From an uncultured Spirochaetales bacterium (GTDB lineage: Bacteria > Spirochaetota > Spirochaetia > Sphaerochaetales > Sphaerochaetaceae), in assembly GCA_944388965.1 (NCBI GenBank), contig CALXKL010000002.1:1-64000 (forward strand): a stretch of DNA of 64,000 bases. Reading direction: 5' to 3'. Below the pieces are notes generated by a model. The model did no database searches, was not told the DNA's origin, and saw only the letters and a program-made list of their open reading frames with translations. The position numbers and the translations under genes are program-made. Of this stretch, positions 55,066-63,574 are shown in pieces (the stretch's first letter is position 1; every line of letters starts with the position of its first letter).

Positions 55066-56925
55066 ATGAGAGCTAGACGAACTCTGGTATACATCCTGAC
55101 AATCCTGTCCCTTGCCCTCTGCTCTTCCTGCGATATCGAATATCGGGACAGTGCAGATGCCAGTGTATCCATCCTTGTCGACGGGAATGTCAGACCCGAC
55201 ACGATGAAGGTGAACCTCGTCACAGGACAATCGGGCGTGGTGTACAGATCCGTCATGGCCGATCCGTCGACGGAATCGGTCGTCTTTCCCGCCCTTCTCT
55301 TCGGAAGCTACACGGTCAACGCCTATGGATATGTCTACGACCACAGCGGAGAGAGGCTCGTCGCCATGGGGACGGCGGAGCTTACAACCGAGGACAAGGG
55401 AGCCAACTCAACATCACTCACGCTCTCCCCTATAACCGACTCATCCTACACAGGTACGGTGAAGGCCGAGATTCTTCTGGAAAAGGACAGGAGCATAAGG
55501 ACGGCTGCCGATACCCTCTCCCTGATCTCCAACGGCCAGGTGCTGGCGACAAGGGACATAGCAGGTACCGGCTCCCAGCCCTACATGTTCGAAGAGGACA
55601 TCCCCTGCATGACCACTGCCAAGGCGCATTTCCAGATCTCCATAGGAGACTACCCTGTCGGCAGCAGCGAGGAGTTCGACCTGGCAGTATATGCCGGACA
55701 GACCACCGACCTGGGCCGCGTGGACATCATCCCGGACGAGGACGTGGTCATCATCGACAGCGTGAAGGTCGAGTATTCGAAGACGTCGTCGGACAGTCTG
55801 GAGTACTCCTTCATCCCGCCGGATTCCACCACTGGATACAGATGCGTCATCGTCAGATACGGCGATGGACAGGCGACCTACTCCTTCGAACTGTCCAAGG
55901 AGGAAATCGATGAGGCGACAGGCGACGGGATGTTCTACACTGGCACCATCTCCGGCCTGAGGGAAGGCACGTTGTACTCTGTCGCCATAGGAATCGAGTT
56001 CGAGGATGGAAGCTTCTCCCCGTTCGTCCAGGGGGAAGGAAGCACGACGGTCCCGCTGAAGAACGTCAGCATCAACAGGATACCCGAGGACATGCAGCCG
56101 AGCGATTCCTGCCAGCTCACGCTGTCCCTCAACCCGTCAGATGCGACGGACCTGGGCGGCACCTGGACGAGTTCGGACGAATCGGTCGCCAGCGTCGACC
56201 AGGACGGCCTTCTCACGATAACCGGATACGGCCAGGTGACGATACGCTACACGGCGGCAAACGGCAACAGGTCTGCCCGGCTCGCGATCAACATCAGTCT
56301 TACAGCCCCCGAGCTCGCACTCGTCCCTGGAGATGATTCGATCCTCCTCTCCTGGACATCTTCCGTACATGCGGACTCCTTCGAGATCTACAGGAAGGAG
56401 AGCGGGCAATCAGGAGACGGGGACCTCATGGCGACAACCGAAGACCATTCATACATGGACAAGGACATCCTCTCAGGACACACATACACCTACAGGATCA
56501 AGGCCACCGACACGGAGCATGGCGTATCTGCATGGAGCGACTGGAGCGCTGATGTCGCATTCAAGCCTGCAGTGATCGAAATCTCTGTCGAGAAGCCCGA
56601 ATCATTGGCGATTGTCATGAGTGGAATGAGCCAGGACCAGATGATCGGACCTGACGACGAGATTCAGGTGTCGGTCAACGAAATCGAAGGTATAGTCGGC
56701 TACGGATGGTTCATCAACGACAAGCTCGTTTCAAACGAGAGGGAGTTCATCCTCGATGGAAGCATGTCGGTATTCGACGTGTCGCAGGAAGCCGGTACAC
56801 AGCTTCTCACACTTTATTTGTACAGCGCAGACGGGAAAATCCATTCCGGCTGTCTGAGGTTCATCTACAAAGATGCACCTGATATTGAAAAGACTTTGTT
56901 TGGATATAGAGGAAACGAATCATGA
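55066..56925 (+). CDS. Big_2/FnIII lipoprotein (paralogue 1)
   Basis: A 619-aa predicted lipoprotein (leader ending LCSSC, C22). The order is: an N-terminal beta domain ending LSPITDSSYTGTV; a FnIII-like domain; a Big_2-type domain (LNPSDATDLGGTWTSSDESV and ASVDQDGLLTITGYG); a FnIII domain (LSWTSSVHADSFEIYRKE); and a PKD-like C-terminus (YGWFINDKLVSNE). The same order recurs in the next gene, so they are paralogues. The start is ATG 55060 or 55066 with no strong ribosome site. It overlaps the next gene by 4 nt. Confidence 0.75.
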   Translation: MRARRTLVYILTILSLALCSSCDIEYRDSADASVSILVDGNVRPDTMKVNLVTGQSGVVYRSVMADPSTESVVFPALLFGSYTVNAYGYVYDHSGERLVAMGTAELTTEDKGANSTSLTLSPITDSSYTGTVKAEILLEKDRSIRTAADTLSLISNGQVLATRDIAGTGSQPYMFEEDIPCMTTAKAHFQISIGDYPVGSSEEFDLAVYAGQTTDLGRVDIIPDEDVVIIDSVKVEYSKTSSDSLEYSFIPPDSTTGYRCVIVRYGDGQATYSFELSKEEIDEATGDGMFYTGTISGLREGTLYSVAIGIEFEDGSFSPFVQGEGSTTVPLKNVSINRIPEDMQPSDSCQLTLSLNPSDATDLGGTWTSSDESVASVDQDGLLTITGYGQVTIRYTAANGNRSARLAINISLTAPELALVPGDDSILLSWTSSVHADSFEIYRKESGQSGDGDLMATTEDHSYMDKDILSGHTYTYRIKATDTEHGVSAWSDWSADVAFKPAVIEISVEKPESLAIVMSGMSQDQMIGPDDEIQVSVNEIEGIVGYGWFINDKLVSNEREFILDGSMSVFDVSQEAGTQLLTLYLYSADGKIHSGCLRFIYKDAPDIEKTLFGYRGNES

Positions 56926-59789
56926 AACAGAGACTGCTGATCATTCTTTCAGTGATTTCAATCGTCTTCACCCTTGCCTCCTGTGAGCAGGCACAGCCTG
57001 AACAGCAGCTGACGCAGAGCGTGAACATCACACTGGCAAATGTTGCAGACCCCAACGCCAGGACCATCAGGCCGGAGGAATACGAATCGCCTGACAAGTA
57101 TGATGTCACACTGACAGAGGTGAGTGCCGCTGCGGAAGGCGACTGGACCGAGGTTCCTGACAGTGGAAAAACGAATACCTGGAATGTAGGGGCGAGCGGC
57201 AATTCGATCACCTTGGACAACGTCGCCGTGGGAAACTACAAGGTCAGCATCATCGGATTGACCGATGCCGATGTCAAGGTGTTGTCAGGATCATCCAATG
57301 ACGTACTCTCCGTCACTCCGGGAAGCGTGAACAGCATCACCATCAAGCTTTCGCCTATCGAAAAGGGAGAAGGCCTCACGGGTACTGTAAGAATCGATAT
57401 CGACTGGACACAGGCAAAGGATTCTGACAGATTCAGTGAGCTGTTTAAAGAGGGGCTGACCGTGAAGATGAAGGACCTCAAGACGGATAAAGAACTCGGG
57501 GCCAAGACCTCTTCATCGGATGATGTAAATGGCATGACGCTTGAAGTAAGCGTAGCCGTCACCCCAAGCCAGCAGGTCTACTTCGAACTCTGGTCCGGTG
57601 ATACGCTCATAACGAAGAATCTCAGAAGAAGCGTCATCTGGGTATCCTCAGGCAATGTCTCCGTCCCGATGGATGGCGAAAGCAAAATCATCATAGACGA
57701 GAACGATCTGGCTTATGGTGTGAACGTCAAGAATGCCAGCTGGAACTACAACACCGAATCATCCCAGTATGTCGACATCACATGGGACAACGTCTTCTTC
57801 GGTGGAAGCTGCCTTTTCGACAAGGTGGTCGTCTATTATGAGCCGGCCGATGGAGGTACTGCCAAAAGCGGATCAGTAGAAGTCATGGACCTTGATGGGG
57901 AAAAGGGGGCTGTGACGTTGAAAGACCTTGAGACCAATGTCGAGTACAAGATCTATATCCAGGCTTATCATACGAACGGTCTCATCTCCTCCAAGGATCC
58001 TCTTGAGGGAACCATCACCACTAAAGTAGTCGTGGACGGCATATCGATTACGCCTTCTTCGCTTGGAAGCGCTATCGAAATCGAAGGAAAGGCGGAGCTG
58101 ACGGCAACCGTCACGCCAGAAAACGCCAGCGACAAGTCTGTCACCTGGATCTACGACAAAGCAGCATTCTCCGCCGACTCCGATACATCCGATTCGGGCG
58201 TCGCAAAGTCTTTCACTGCAAAAAAGGCCGGTGTATTCACCATAGAGGCCAAGACGAATGACGAACTGGCAACTTCAGTCGACCCCGCAAAAATCAAGGT
58301 CAAGGTCAATCCGGCTGCTCCTACAGTCGAGAAGAAGTCTGACAACATCACTGTAAACTGGGAGGCAGTCTCCAATGAGGATGCGACATACACCCTTTAC
58401 AGGATTGCGGATTCCGAAGATGCTCAGGTCATCGTCACCCAGAACATGAATGTCACCCGCTATGAGGACAAGGACATCTTCTCAGGTGTCACCTATTCCT
58501 ACTATGTCGTCGCAACTGTCGGGGAAGACACGCTGACCAGCAAGACCTCGTCTGAAGTCGATATGCCTGAAAGCGTGATCGGTATCACTCTTCCGAATGC
58601 AGGTGCATCCCTTGACATCAACCTCAGGTCCGAAGATGGAATCCTTGCACTTACAGACGAGAACAGCATCACCCTCTCTGCTGTCGACAAGGATGGCTAT
58701 CCTCTTGAAGGTTATACCTACGCCTGGTATGTAGACCTCGTTTCTGAACCAATAAGCGAAAGCAGCACTCTCGTTCTCAACATGAAAGAGCACGGACAGT
58801 ATTTCTATCCGGGTGTCGTTGAGCAGGAGATAATACTGGAACTCACCAAGGGAGGAAAAACATACAGTGGATCTGTCACGGTCCATGTCCTTTCCGGAGA
58901 TGTCCCTGCAGAATCGATTGTCATCTCCCTGCCTGAAGGACAGGCGACAAGGCTTTCCACAGAGGATGCTGACGGAAATCTCAGAAAGATTCCCCTGACC
59001 ACTGTCGTGACTCCGAATTACACGACTGAGGAAATAACCTACGAGATAACTCAGACCTTGACAGAAGATTCCCCTGTCAAGGGTAATATCGTCGATGTAC
59101 AGAACGGAAATCTGGTGTTCTCAGGAGCAACAGGCGAGGTGACGATAAAGGCAAAGACTTCAAGTGGCAAAGAGTCGAATGCCATTGCCTTATCGGTGTA
59201 TAAGGCGACAGTTGATTCAGCCGTGCAGATTGTTAATTTGATCAATACTGAATGGGCAAAGCATTTTTCTGTTGCTGACTCATCAGCTTATTTTGACTCC
59301 GATTGGGCAGTAACAAACGTTGCTTGGAATACAAAGACATATCAAGATGAGAGTGGTAGTTTCTTTTTCCAAAGAGCTCTAACAACCATTAATGATGGCG
59401 ACTCCTATGCAACAATTTCAAATGCAAGAATTAAGATTACGGAAGAAGAAAATAATGATATTATTGTGACTTCCAATGGTAATATCGGCTTCTCTCTGAT
59501 TGATGGAGAAGGAGCTCTTACTATTGGGACAGAAGTAATTAAGATTATTTCTGTCAACAACCAAAAACTAACTGTCAGGCTACCATTCAATCAGGGAACA
59601 GCAACCATCTCATATGAGAGCATCAGAGTCAAGGATGATAGCGGTAACAACACTCGTGGCGGCTACTATTCTGTGGATTTCTCATCCGACATCCTCGGCA
59701 TCGATGGTGTCAATCTTGACCGCACTGGTGACAACAAGATTAATGATGCAACGGAAGCTACAAACATCACCAAGCTCATTTACGGTTGA
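56922..59789 (+). CDS. Big_2/FnIII lipoprotein (paralogue 2)
   Basis: A 955-aa predicted lipoprotein (leader ending FTLASC, C21). The order is: N-terminal domain ending LSPIEKGEGLTGTV; a FnIII-like domain; Big_2 (SITPSSLGSAIEIEGKAELT and onward); FnIII (NITVNWEAVSNEDATYTLYR); a PKD-like YTYAWYVD domain; a second Big-like domain; and an extra C-terminal module (IVNLINTEW to GGYYSVDF). From about 59200 to 59590 the DNA turns sharply AT-rich and then recovers within the same frame, suggesting acquisition or exchange of that segment. It ends before a strong terminator. Confidence 0.77.
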   Translation: MKQRLLIILSVISIVFTLASCEQAQPEQQLTQSVNITLANVADPNARTIRPEEYESPDKYDVTLTEVSAAAEGDWTEVPDSGKTNTWNVGASGNSITLDNVAVGNYKVSIIGLTDADVKVLSGSSNDVLSVTPGSVNSITIKLSPIEKGEGLTGTVRIDIDWTQAKDSDRFSELFKEGLTVKMKDLKTDKELGAKTSSSDDVNGMTLEVSVAVTPSQQVYFELWSGDTLITKNLRRSVIWVSSGNVSVPMDGESKIIIDENDLAYGVNVKNASWNYNTESSQYVDITWDNVFFGGSCLFDKVVVYYEPADGGTAKSGSVEVMDLDGEKGAVTLKDLETNVEYKIYIQAYHTNGLISSKDPLEGTITTKVVVDGISITPSSLGSAIEIEGKAELTATVTPENASDKSVTWIYDKAAFSADSDTSDSGVAKSFTAKKAGVFTIEAKTNDELATSVDPAKIKVKVNPAAPTVEKKSDNITVNWEAVSNEDATYTLYRIADSEDAQVIVTQNMNVTRYEDKDIFSGVTYSYYVVATVGEDTLTSKTSSEVDMPESVIGITLPNAGASLDINLRSEDGILALTDENSITLSAVDKDGYPLEGYTYAWYVDLVSEPISESSTLVLNMKEHGQYFYPGVVEQEIILELTKGGKTYSGSVTVHVLSGDVPAESIVISLPEGQATRLSTEDADGNLRKIPLTTVVTPNYTTEEITYEITQTLTEDSPVKGNIVDVQNGNLVFSGATGEVTIKAKTSSGKESNAIALSVYKATVDSAVQIVNLINTEWAKHFSVADSSAYFDSDWAVTNVAWNTKTYQDESGSFFFQRALTTINDGDSYATISNARIKITEEENNDIIVTSNGNIGFSLIDGEGALTIGTEVIKIISVNNQKLTVRLPFNQGTATISYESIRVKDDSGNNTRGGYYSVDFSSDILGIDGVNLDRTGDNKINDATEATNITKLIYG

Positions 59790-59811
59790 TTGTACTGGTT
59801 TTAACCTTTCC

Positions 59812-59833
59812 AAAGGGAGCTTCGGCTCCCTTT
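59812..59833 (+). terminator. Terminator after the Big/FnIII pair
   Basis: AAAGGGAGC pairs GCTCCCTTT around a TTCG tetraloop. It is a very stable 9-bp hairpin, though followed by only a short T-tract. Confidence 0.8.
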
Positions 59834-59973
59834 GATCATCATTCCACTATCACGAGAATGTTTCTCAAGCATTCTGAATAATACTGCTTACAAAATCACA
59901 CTAGACAGAAGTGTGCAGTCGAAATGTCACAGTGGCATCGGATGTCATTACCAAATCTGTACCAATGCTCTCT

Positions 59974-60465
59974 TCAGCGACTTGTCAGAATTATCTCCTC
60001 CGATGTCGCAGTACCGTCATAGTTCAATACATCCATTGACAATGTGACAGTTCCATCCTTATTCAACTTGAAGTAATACACAGCAAAATGAATTAGTCCT
60101 TCTACATTTTGTCTGACAGATAACGAATACTCTCCATGTACAGGGCTTGTCGCTTCATAAGATACCTCATAGGACAATCCATTTTCTCTGGCATATACTT
60201 CATTCGAACGAATCGTCGAATTCACCAGGTTAATCATGGATACACCCATAACGGAAAAGTCATTCGATGAAATGATGACAGTTCCTGTCTCTCCTGAACT
60301 ATCTTTTCCATCATATACTCCAATGAGCTCTTCTGGAAAACTGGCCTTAACTTCCACGACTCGAATGTTGCTTTGAGGCTCCTTGTTATTGTTTTCACAT
60401 CCCAAGAGCAGCATAAAGATACAAGCTAAAACCAACAAAACCACTGTACACCTTTTCATTTTCAA
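59974..60465 (-). CDS. Small lipoprotein related to the surface locus
   Basis: A 163-aa predicted lipoprotein (leader ending MLLLGC, C23). A single domain contains GVSMINLVNSTIR followed by strands ending GTVTLSMDVLNYDGTA. The INLVN stretch and following pattern echo the C-terminal modules of the 1176-aa and 955-aa proteins, so it may be a free-standing version of that module. AGGAGG lies 7 nt before the ATG. AT-rich. Not otherwise recognised. Confidence 0.65.
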   Translation of the reverse strand: MKMKRCTVVLLVLACIFMLLLGCENNNKEPQSNIRVVEVKASFPEELIGVYDGKDSSGETGTVIISSNDFSVMGVSMINLVNSTIRSNEVYARENGLSYEVSYEATSPVHGEYSLSVRQNVEGLIHFAVYYFKLNKDGTVTLSMDVLNYDGTATSEEIILTSR

Positions 60466-60641
60466 GCCTCCTGTCGTAACTGGATTTCGACATCAGCCTA
60501 TCATTTACCCCCCGTTTCAAGATTTGCAGTCAAGATATCTGATATTCTGGAATCTGAAAAACCATTCAACCCGCCAGAAAGCCGCAGCTTGAGCAAGATA
60601 TGAAAAGGCACCGTATGCATGTTTAAGATATCCCAGCGGAT
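60466..60641. other. Gene-free gap
   Basis: About 175 bp between the small lipoprotein and the Cys-rich peptide gene; no gene or clear hairpin is visible. Confidence 0.4.
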
Positions 60642-60797
60642 TCACCCTTCCCGCTTCTCGATATCCTCAACCATCTTCTTCGCAGAATCGCATCTGGAAC
60701 AGGAGGAACAATCTCCACAGGAAGGATGCCTTCTCATATGCCTCAAGGCAAGAGAGACCAGTACACATATCACGATGACCACCACTGCCGTAGCCAT
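60642..60797 (-). CDS. FeoB-associated Cys-rich membrane-type peptide
   Basis: A 51-aa peptide: one N-terminal transmembrane helix (MATAVVVIVICVLVSLAL), a basic stretch (RHMRRHPS), then the cluster CGDCSSCSRC and a charged tail. This matches the FeoB-associated Cys-rich membrane protein type, usually encoded beside ferrous-iron transporter genes. Here no feoA or feoB is nearby; the neighbours are a MATE transporter and a lipoprotein. I chose the ATG at 60797, preceded by GGGAGGAAATTC; a longer frame to 60857 lacks support. Confidence 0.7.
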   Translation of the reverse strand: MATAVVVIVICVLVSLALRHMRRHPSCGDCSSCSRCDSAKKMVEDIEKREG

Positions 60798-60884
60798 GAA
60801 TTTCCTCCCCTTTGACGAAGACGATATCCCCCTTGTCAAAACACTGCAATAGCCCACTATGCAATCATTGCTTTTTTATCTAAG

Positions 60885-62300
60885 ATGCCTCACGTGAGCA
60901 CGATTGAGACCAGTCAGACGACAACCAACAAGATACTCGACGGCGTCATCTGGAAGGGGATACTGAGCTTCTTCTTCCCCATCCTGCTGGGTACGTTCTT
61001 CCAGCAGCTGTACAACACGGTCGATGCCATCGTAGTAGGCCAGTTCCTGGGCAAACAGGCACTTGCAGCCGTGGGTGGCGGCACATCCACCATCATCAAC
61101 CTGCTGATCGGATTCTTCACGGGACTGTCATCCGGAGCCTCGGTCGTAATCAGTCAGCGCTATGGCTCGGGCAGGATGGACAGGGTCTCGAACGCCATCC
61201 ATACGGCGATCGCACTGTCCGTTGTCGGCGGCATCATCATAACGGTCCTGGGCCTTGCCATGACGGACTTCTCGCTGGCACTCATCGACACGCCGGAGGA
61301 CGTGCATCCTCTGGCCGCCCTCTACATGAAGATATACTTCGGCGGTTCGCTCACGCTCGTCGTCTACAACATGGCCTCCGGAATCTTCCGCGCCCTGGGC
61401 GACTCGCGTCATCCGCTCTACTTCCTCATCGCCGGCTGTGTAACCAACATCGTGCTGGACGTCGTGCTCGTCGGCTTCGTGGGAATGGGTGTCGAGGGCG
61501 CGGCGATCGCCACGGTCTTCTCCCAGCTGGTATCCGTGGTGCTGTCCATCATCTGGCTCAGGAAGCTGCCTGCCGCCTACAGGCTCAGCATAAGGAAGAT
61601 CAGGTTCATCAGGGTCGAGTTCGTCGACATGATGAAGATCGGCGTGCCTGCCGGCATCCAGTCGATCATGTACACGATCTCCAACCTCATCATACAGACC
61701 AACATCAACTCCTTCGGAACCGACACGGCGGCCGCCTACTCGGCATACGGCAAGATCGATGCCACATTCTGGATGATCGTCAACGCGTTCGGCATCGCCA
61801 TGACGACGTTCGTAGGACAGAACTACGGTGCGGGCAAGATCGACAGGGTGAAGAAGGGTGTAAACCAGACGCTGCTCATGTCAGGGGCGACGACTATAGT
61901 CATCTCCGTGCTCTTCTGCGTCTTCGGCCGCTATGCCTACCTGCTCTTCACCTCGGACGAGGCGGTGATCGACATCGGCATGCAGATACTTCTGTTCATC
62001 GTGCCGACCTACATAACCTATATCGCCATCGAAATACTCTCCGGCGCCATCCGCGGCGCAGGCAAGGCCTTCGTCCCGACGGTCATCTGCATCACGGGAG
62101 TGTGTCTGCTGAGGATCATCTGGCTGGAGGTCGCAGTGCCCATCTACAGGAGCGTGTACACGGTGTGCGCAGCCTACCCCGTCACCTGGACGGTCACCAG
62201 CATCCTGTTCCTCATCTACTACAAGAAAGGTGCCTGGCTCGAGGACAGGCACCATGAACTGAAGCTGAAGTGGCTTAAGATGAAGCACCACAGAAGCTAG
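60885..62300 (+). CDS. MATE-family multidrug/toxin efflux transporter
   Basis: A 471-aa inner-membrane protein with 12 predicted membrane spans in two homologous halves (FPILLGTFFQQLYNTVDAIV early, GVPAGIQSIMYTISNLIIQ at the start of the second half). This is the DinF/NorM-like MatE fold that exports cationic compounds using Na+ or H+. No Shine-Dalgarno precedes the ATG at 60885; a GTG three codons later is an alternative. Its TAG stop shares the CTAG at 62297-62300 with the thrC stop. Confidence 0.88.
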   Translation: MPHVSTIETSQTTTNKILDGVIWKGILSFFFPILLGTFFQQLYNTVDAIVVGQFLGKQALAAVGGGTSTIINLLIGFFTGLSSGASVVISQRYGSGRMDRVSNAIHTAIALSVVGGIIITVLGLAMTDFSLALIDTPEDVHPLAALYMKIYFGGSLTLVVYNMASGIFRALGDSRHPLYFLIAGCVTNIVLDVVLVGFVGMGVEGAAIATVFSQLVSVVLSIIWLRKLPAAYRLSIRKIRFIRVEFVDMMKIGVPAGIQSIMYTISNLIIQTNINSFGTDTAAAYSAYGKIDATFWMIVNAFGIAMTTFVGQNYGAGKIDRVKKGVNQTLLMSGATTIVISVLFCVFGRYAYLLFTSDEAVIDIGMQILLFIVPTYITYIAIEILSGAIRGAGKAFVPTVICITGVCLLRIIWLEVAVPIYRSVYTVCAAYPVTWTVTSILFLIYYKKGAWLEDRHHELKLKWLKMKHHRS

Positions 62301-63559
62301 AACAGCTCGTGGTAGTCGGCTTCGATCGACCTGTATTCGCTCGGCCTTCCCATCAGCTCTTCAAGCGCCTTCGGCATTGGGACACTGGTTCCGACCAGAG
62401 GCTCGACTACCGTGTCGAACTTTGCAGGATGCGCCGTCGAGACCAGCATGACGTCGTCCCTGTCGGAAAAGCGGGTCGCCCTGACGTATTCACCGCATGC
62501 GGTATGGGGGCACATGACGTAGCCTTCCCGCTCGTAGACCGCCCTTATCGTGGATCTTATCTCGTCGTCCGATACGGACCATGACGACAGGTTCGCCTTG
62601 ACCTCGTCGAATGTCGGAAACAGGTCGAATATCCTCTCCATGTTGGAAGGGGCGCCCACGTCCATGGCGTTGGCAAGCGTCCTCACGGAAGATCTCGGCT
62701 CGTACTTCCCGCTCTCGAGGTAGTCGGGTATCGTCCTGTTGGCGTTGACCGCAAGCACGATCCTCTCTATCGGGGCCCCCATGGCCTTGGCCCAGTAGGC
62801 GCCGGTGCAGTTGCCCACGTTCCCCGATGGGATGATGATCACGGGCCTCCTGCCCTTGTCCTTCACGTAGCGCATGGATGCATACACGTAGTACACCATC
62901 TGGGGAAGCAGACGGCCGAGGTTGATCGAGTTGGCGGATGACAGGAGAGACGAATACTGCGGATCGACGAAGGCGCTCTTGACCATCCTCTGGCAGTCGT
63001 CGAACGAACCGTCGACCTCGTATGAGGACACGTTGTCACCCCAGCATGTGAGCTGCTGCTTCTGCCGCCTGGCGACACGTCCCTTGGGGAAGAGGACCTT
63101 GACCGAGAGGTTGCGTCTCTTCCAGAAGGCGGATGCGACCGCCCCACCCGTGTCGCCGCTCGTGGCGACGAGGATGCACAATCTCCTGTCCCTCTTTACC
63201 AGCATCCTCTCCATGGAGAAGGCAAGAAAGCGCGCACCGAAGTCCTTGAAGGCGCTCGTCGGACCATGGAACAGCTCCAGGACCGTGGAGTCGGCAAGAT
63301 CGTGCAGCGGAATCGGGAAGTCGAACGCCGCACTGCAAATCTCCTCAAGACAGTCCTCGAGTTCATCGCCCTCGAAGAAGGGCTCAAGCACCTTCGCGGC
63401 AAAAAGGCCGTATGGGGCGTCCACATCCAGTCCTTCCGGAAGAGCCGGAATCGAATCGGGAACGAAGAGCCCTCCGTCTTCCGCAAGACCCTTGAGTATG
63501 GCCTCTCCTGCACTCAGCTCTACCTTCCTCTCCATGTCGCGTGTCGAATGGTATTTCAC
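62297..63559 (-). CDS. thrC: Threonine synthase
   Basis: A 420-aa PLP enzyme of the ThrC family. The N-terminal MKYHSTRD start is typical, the PLP lysine is in PTSAFKDFGARF (about 108-119), and the phosphate loop TSGDTGGAVASAFW (about 133-146) and SGNVGNCTGAYWA follow. It converts O-phosphohomoserine to threonine. It starts with GTG at 63559, preceded by AGGAGG at 8 nt, and follows the thrA stop by 15 nt. No thrB is in view. Confidence 0.95.
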   Translation of the reverse strand: MKYHSTRDMERKVELSAGEAILKGLAEDGGLFVPDSIPALPEGLDVDAPYGLFAAKVLEPFFEGDELEDCLEEICSAAFDFPIPLHDLADSTVLELFHGPTSAFKDFGARFLAFSMERMLVKRDRRLCILVATSGDTGGAVASAFWKRRNLSVKVLFPKGRVARRQKQQLTCWGDNVSSYEVDGSFDDCQRMVKSAFVDPQYSSLLSSANSINLGRLLPQMVYYVYASMRYVKDKGRRPVIIIPSGNVGNCTGAYWAKAMGAPIERIVLAVNANRTIPDYLESGKYEPRSSVRTLANAMDVGAPSNMERIFDLFPTFDEVKANLSSWSVSDDEIRSTIRAVYEREGYVMCPHTACGEYVRATRFSDRDDVMLVSTAHPAKFDTVVEPLVGTSVPMPKALEELMGRPSEYRSIEADYHELF

Positions 63560-63574
63560 TTCTCTGCCCTCCTG

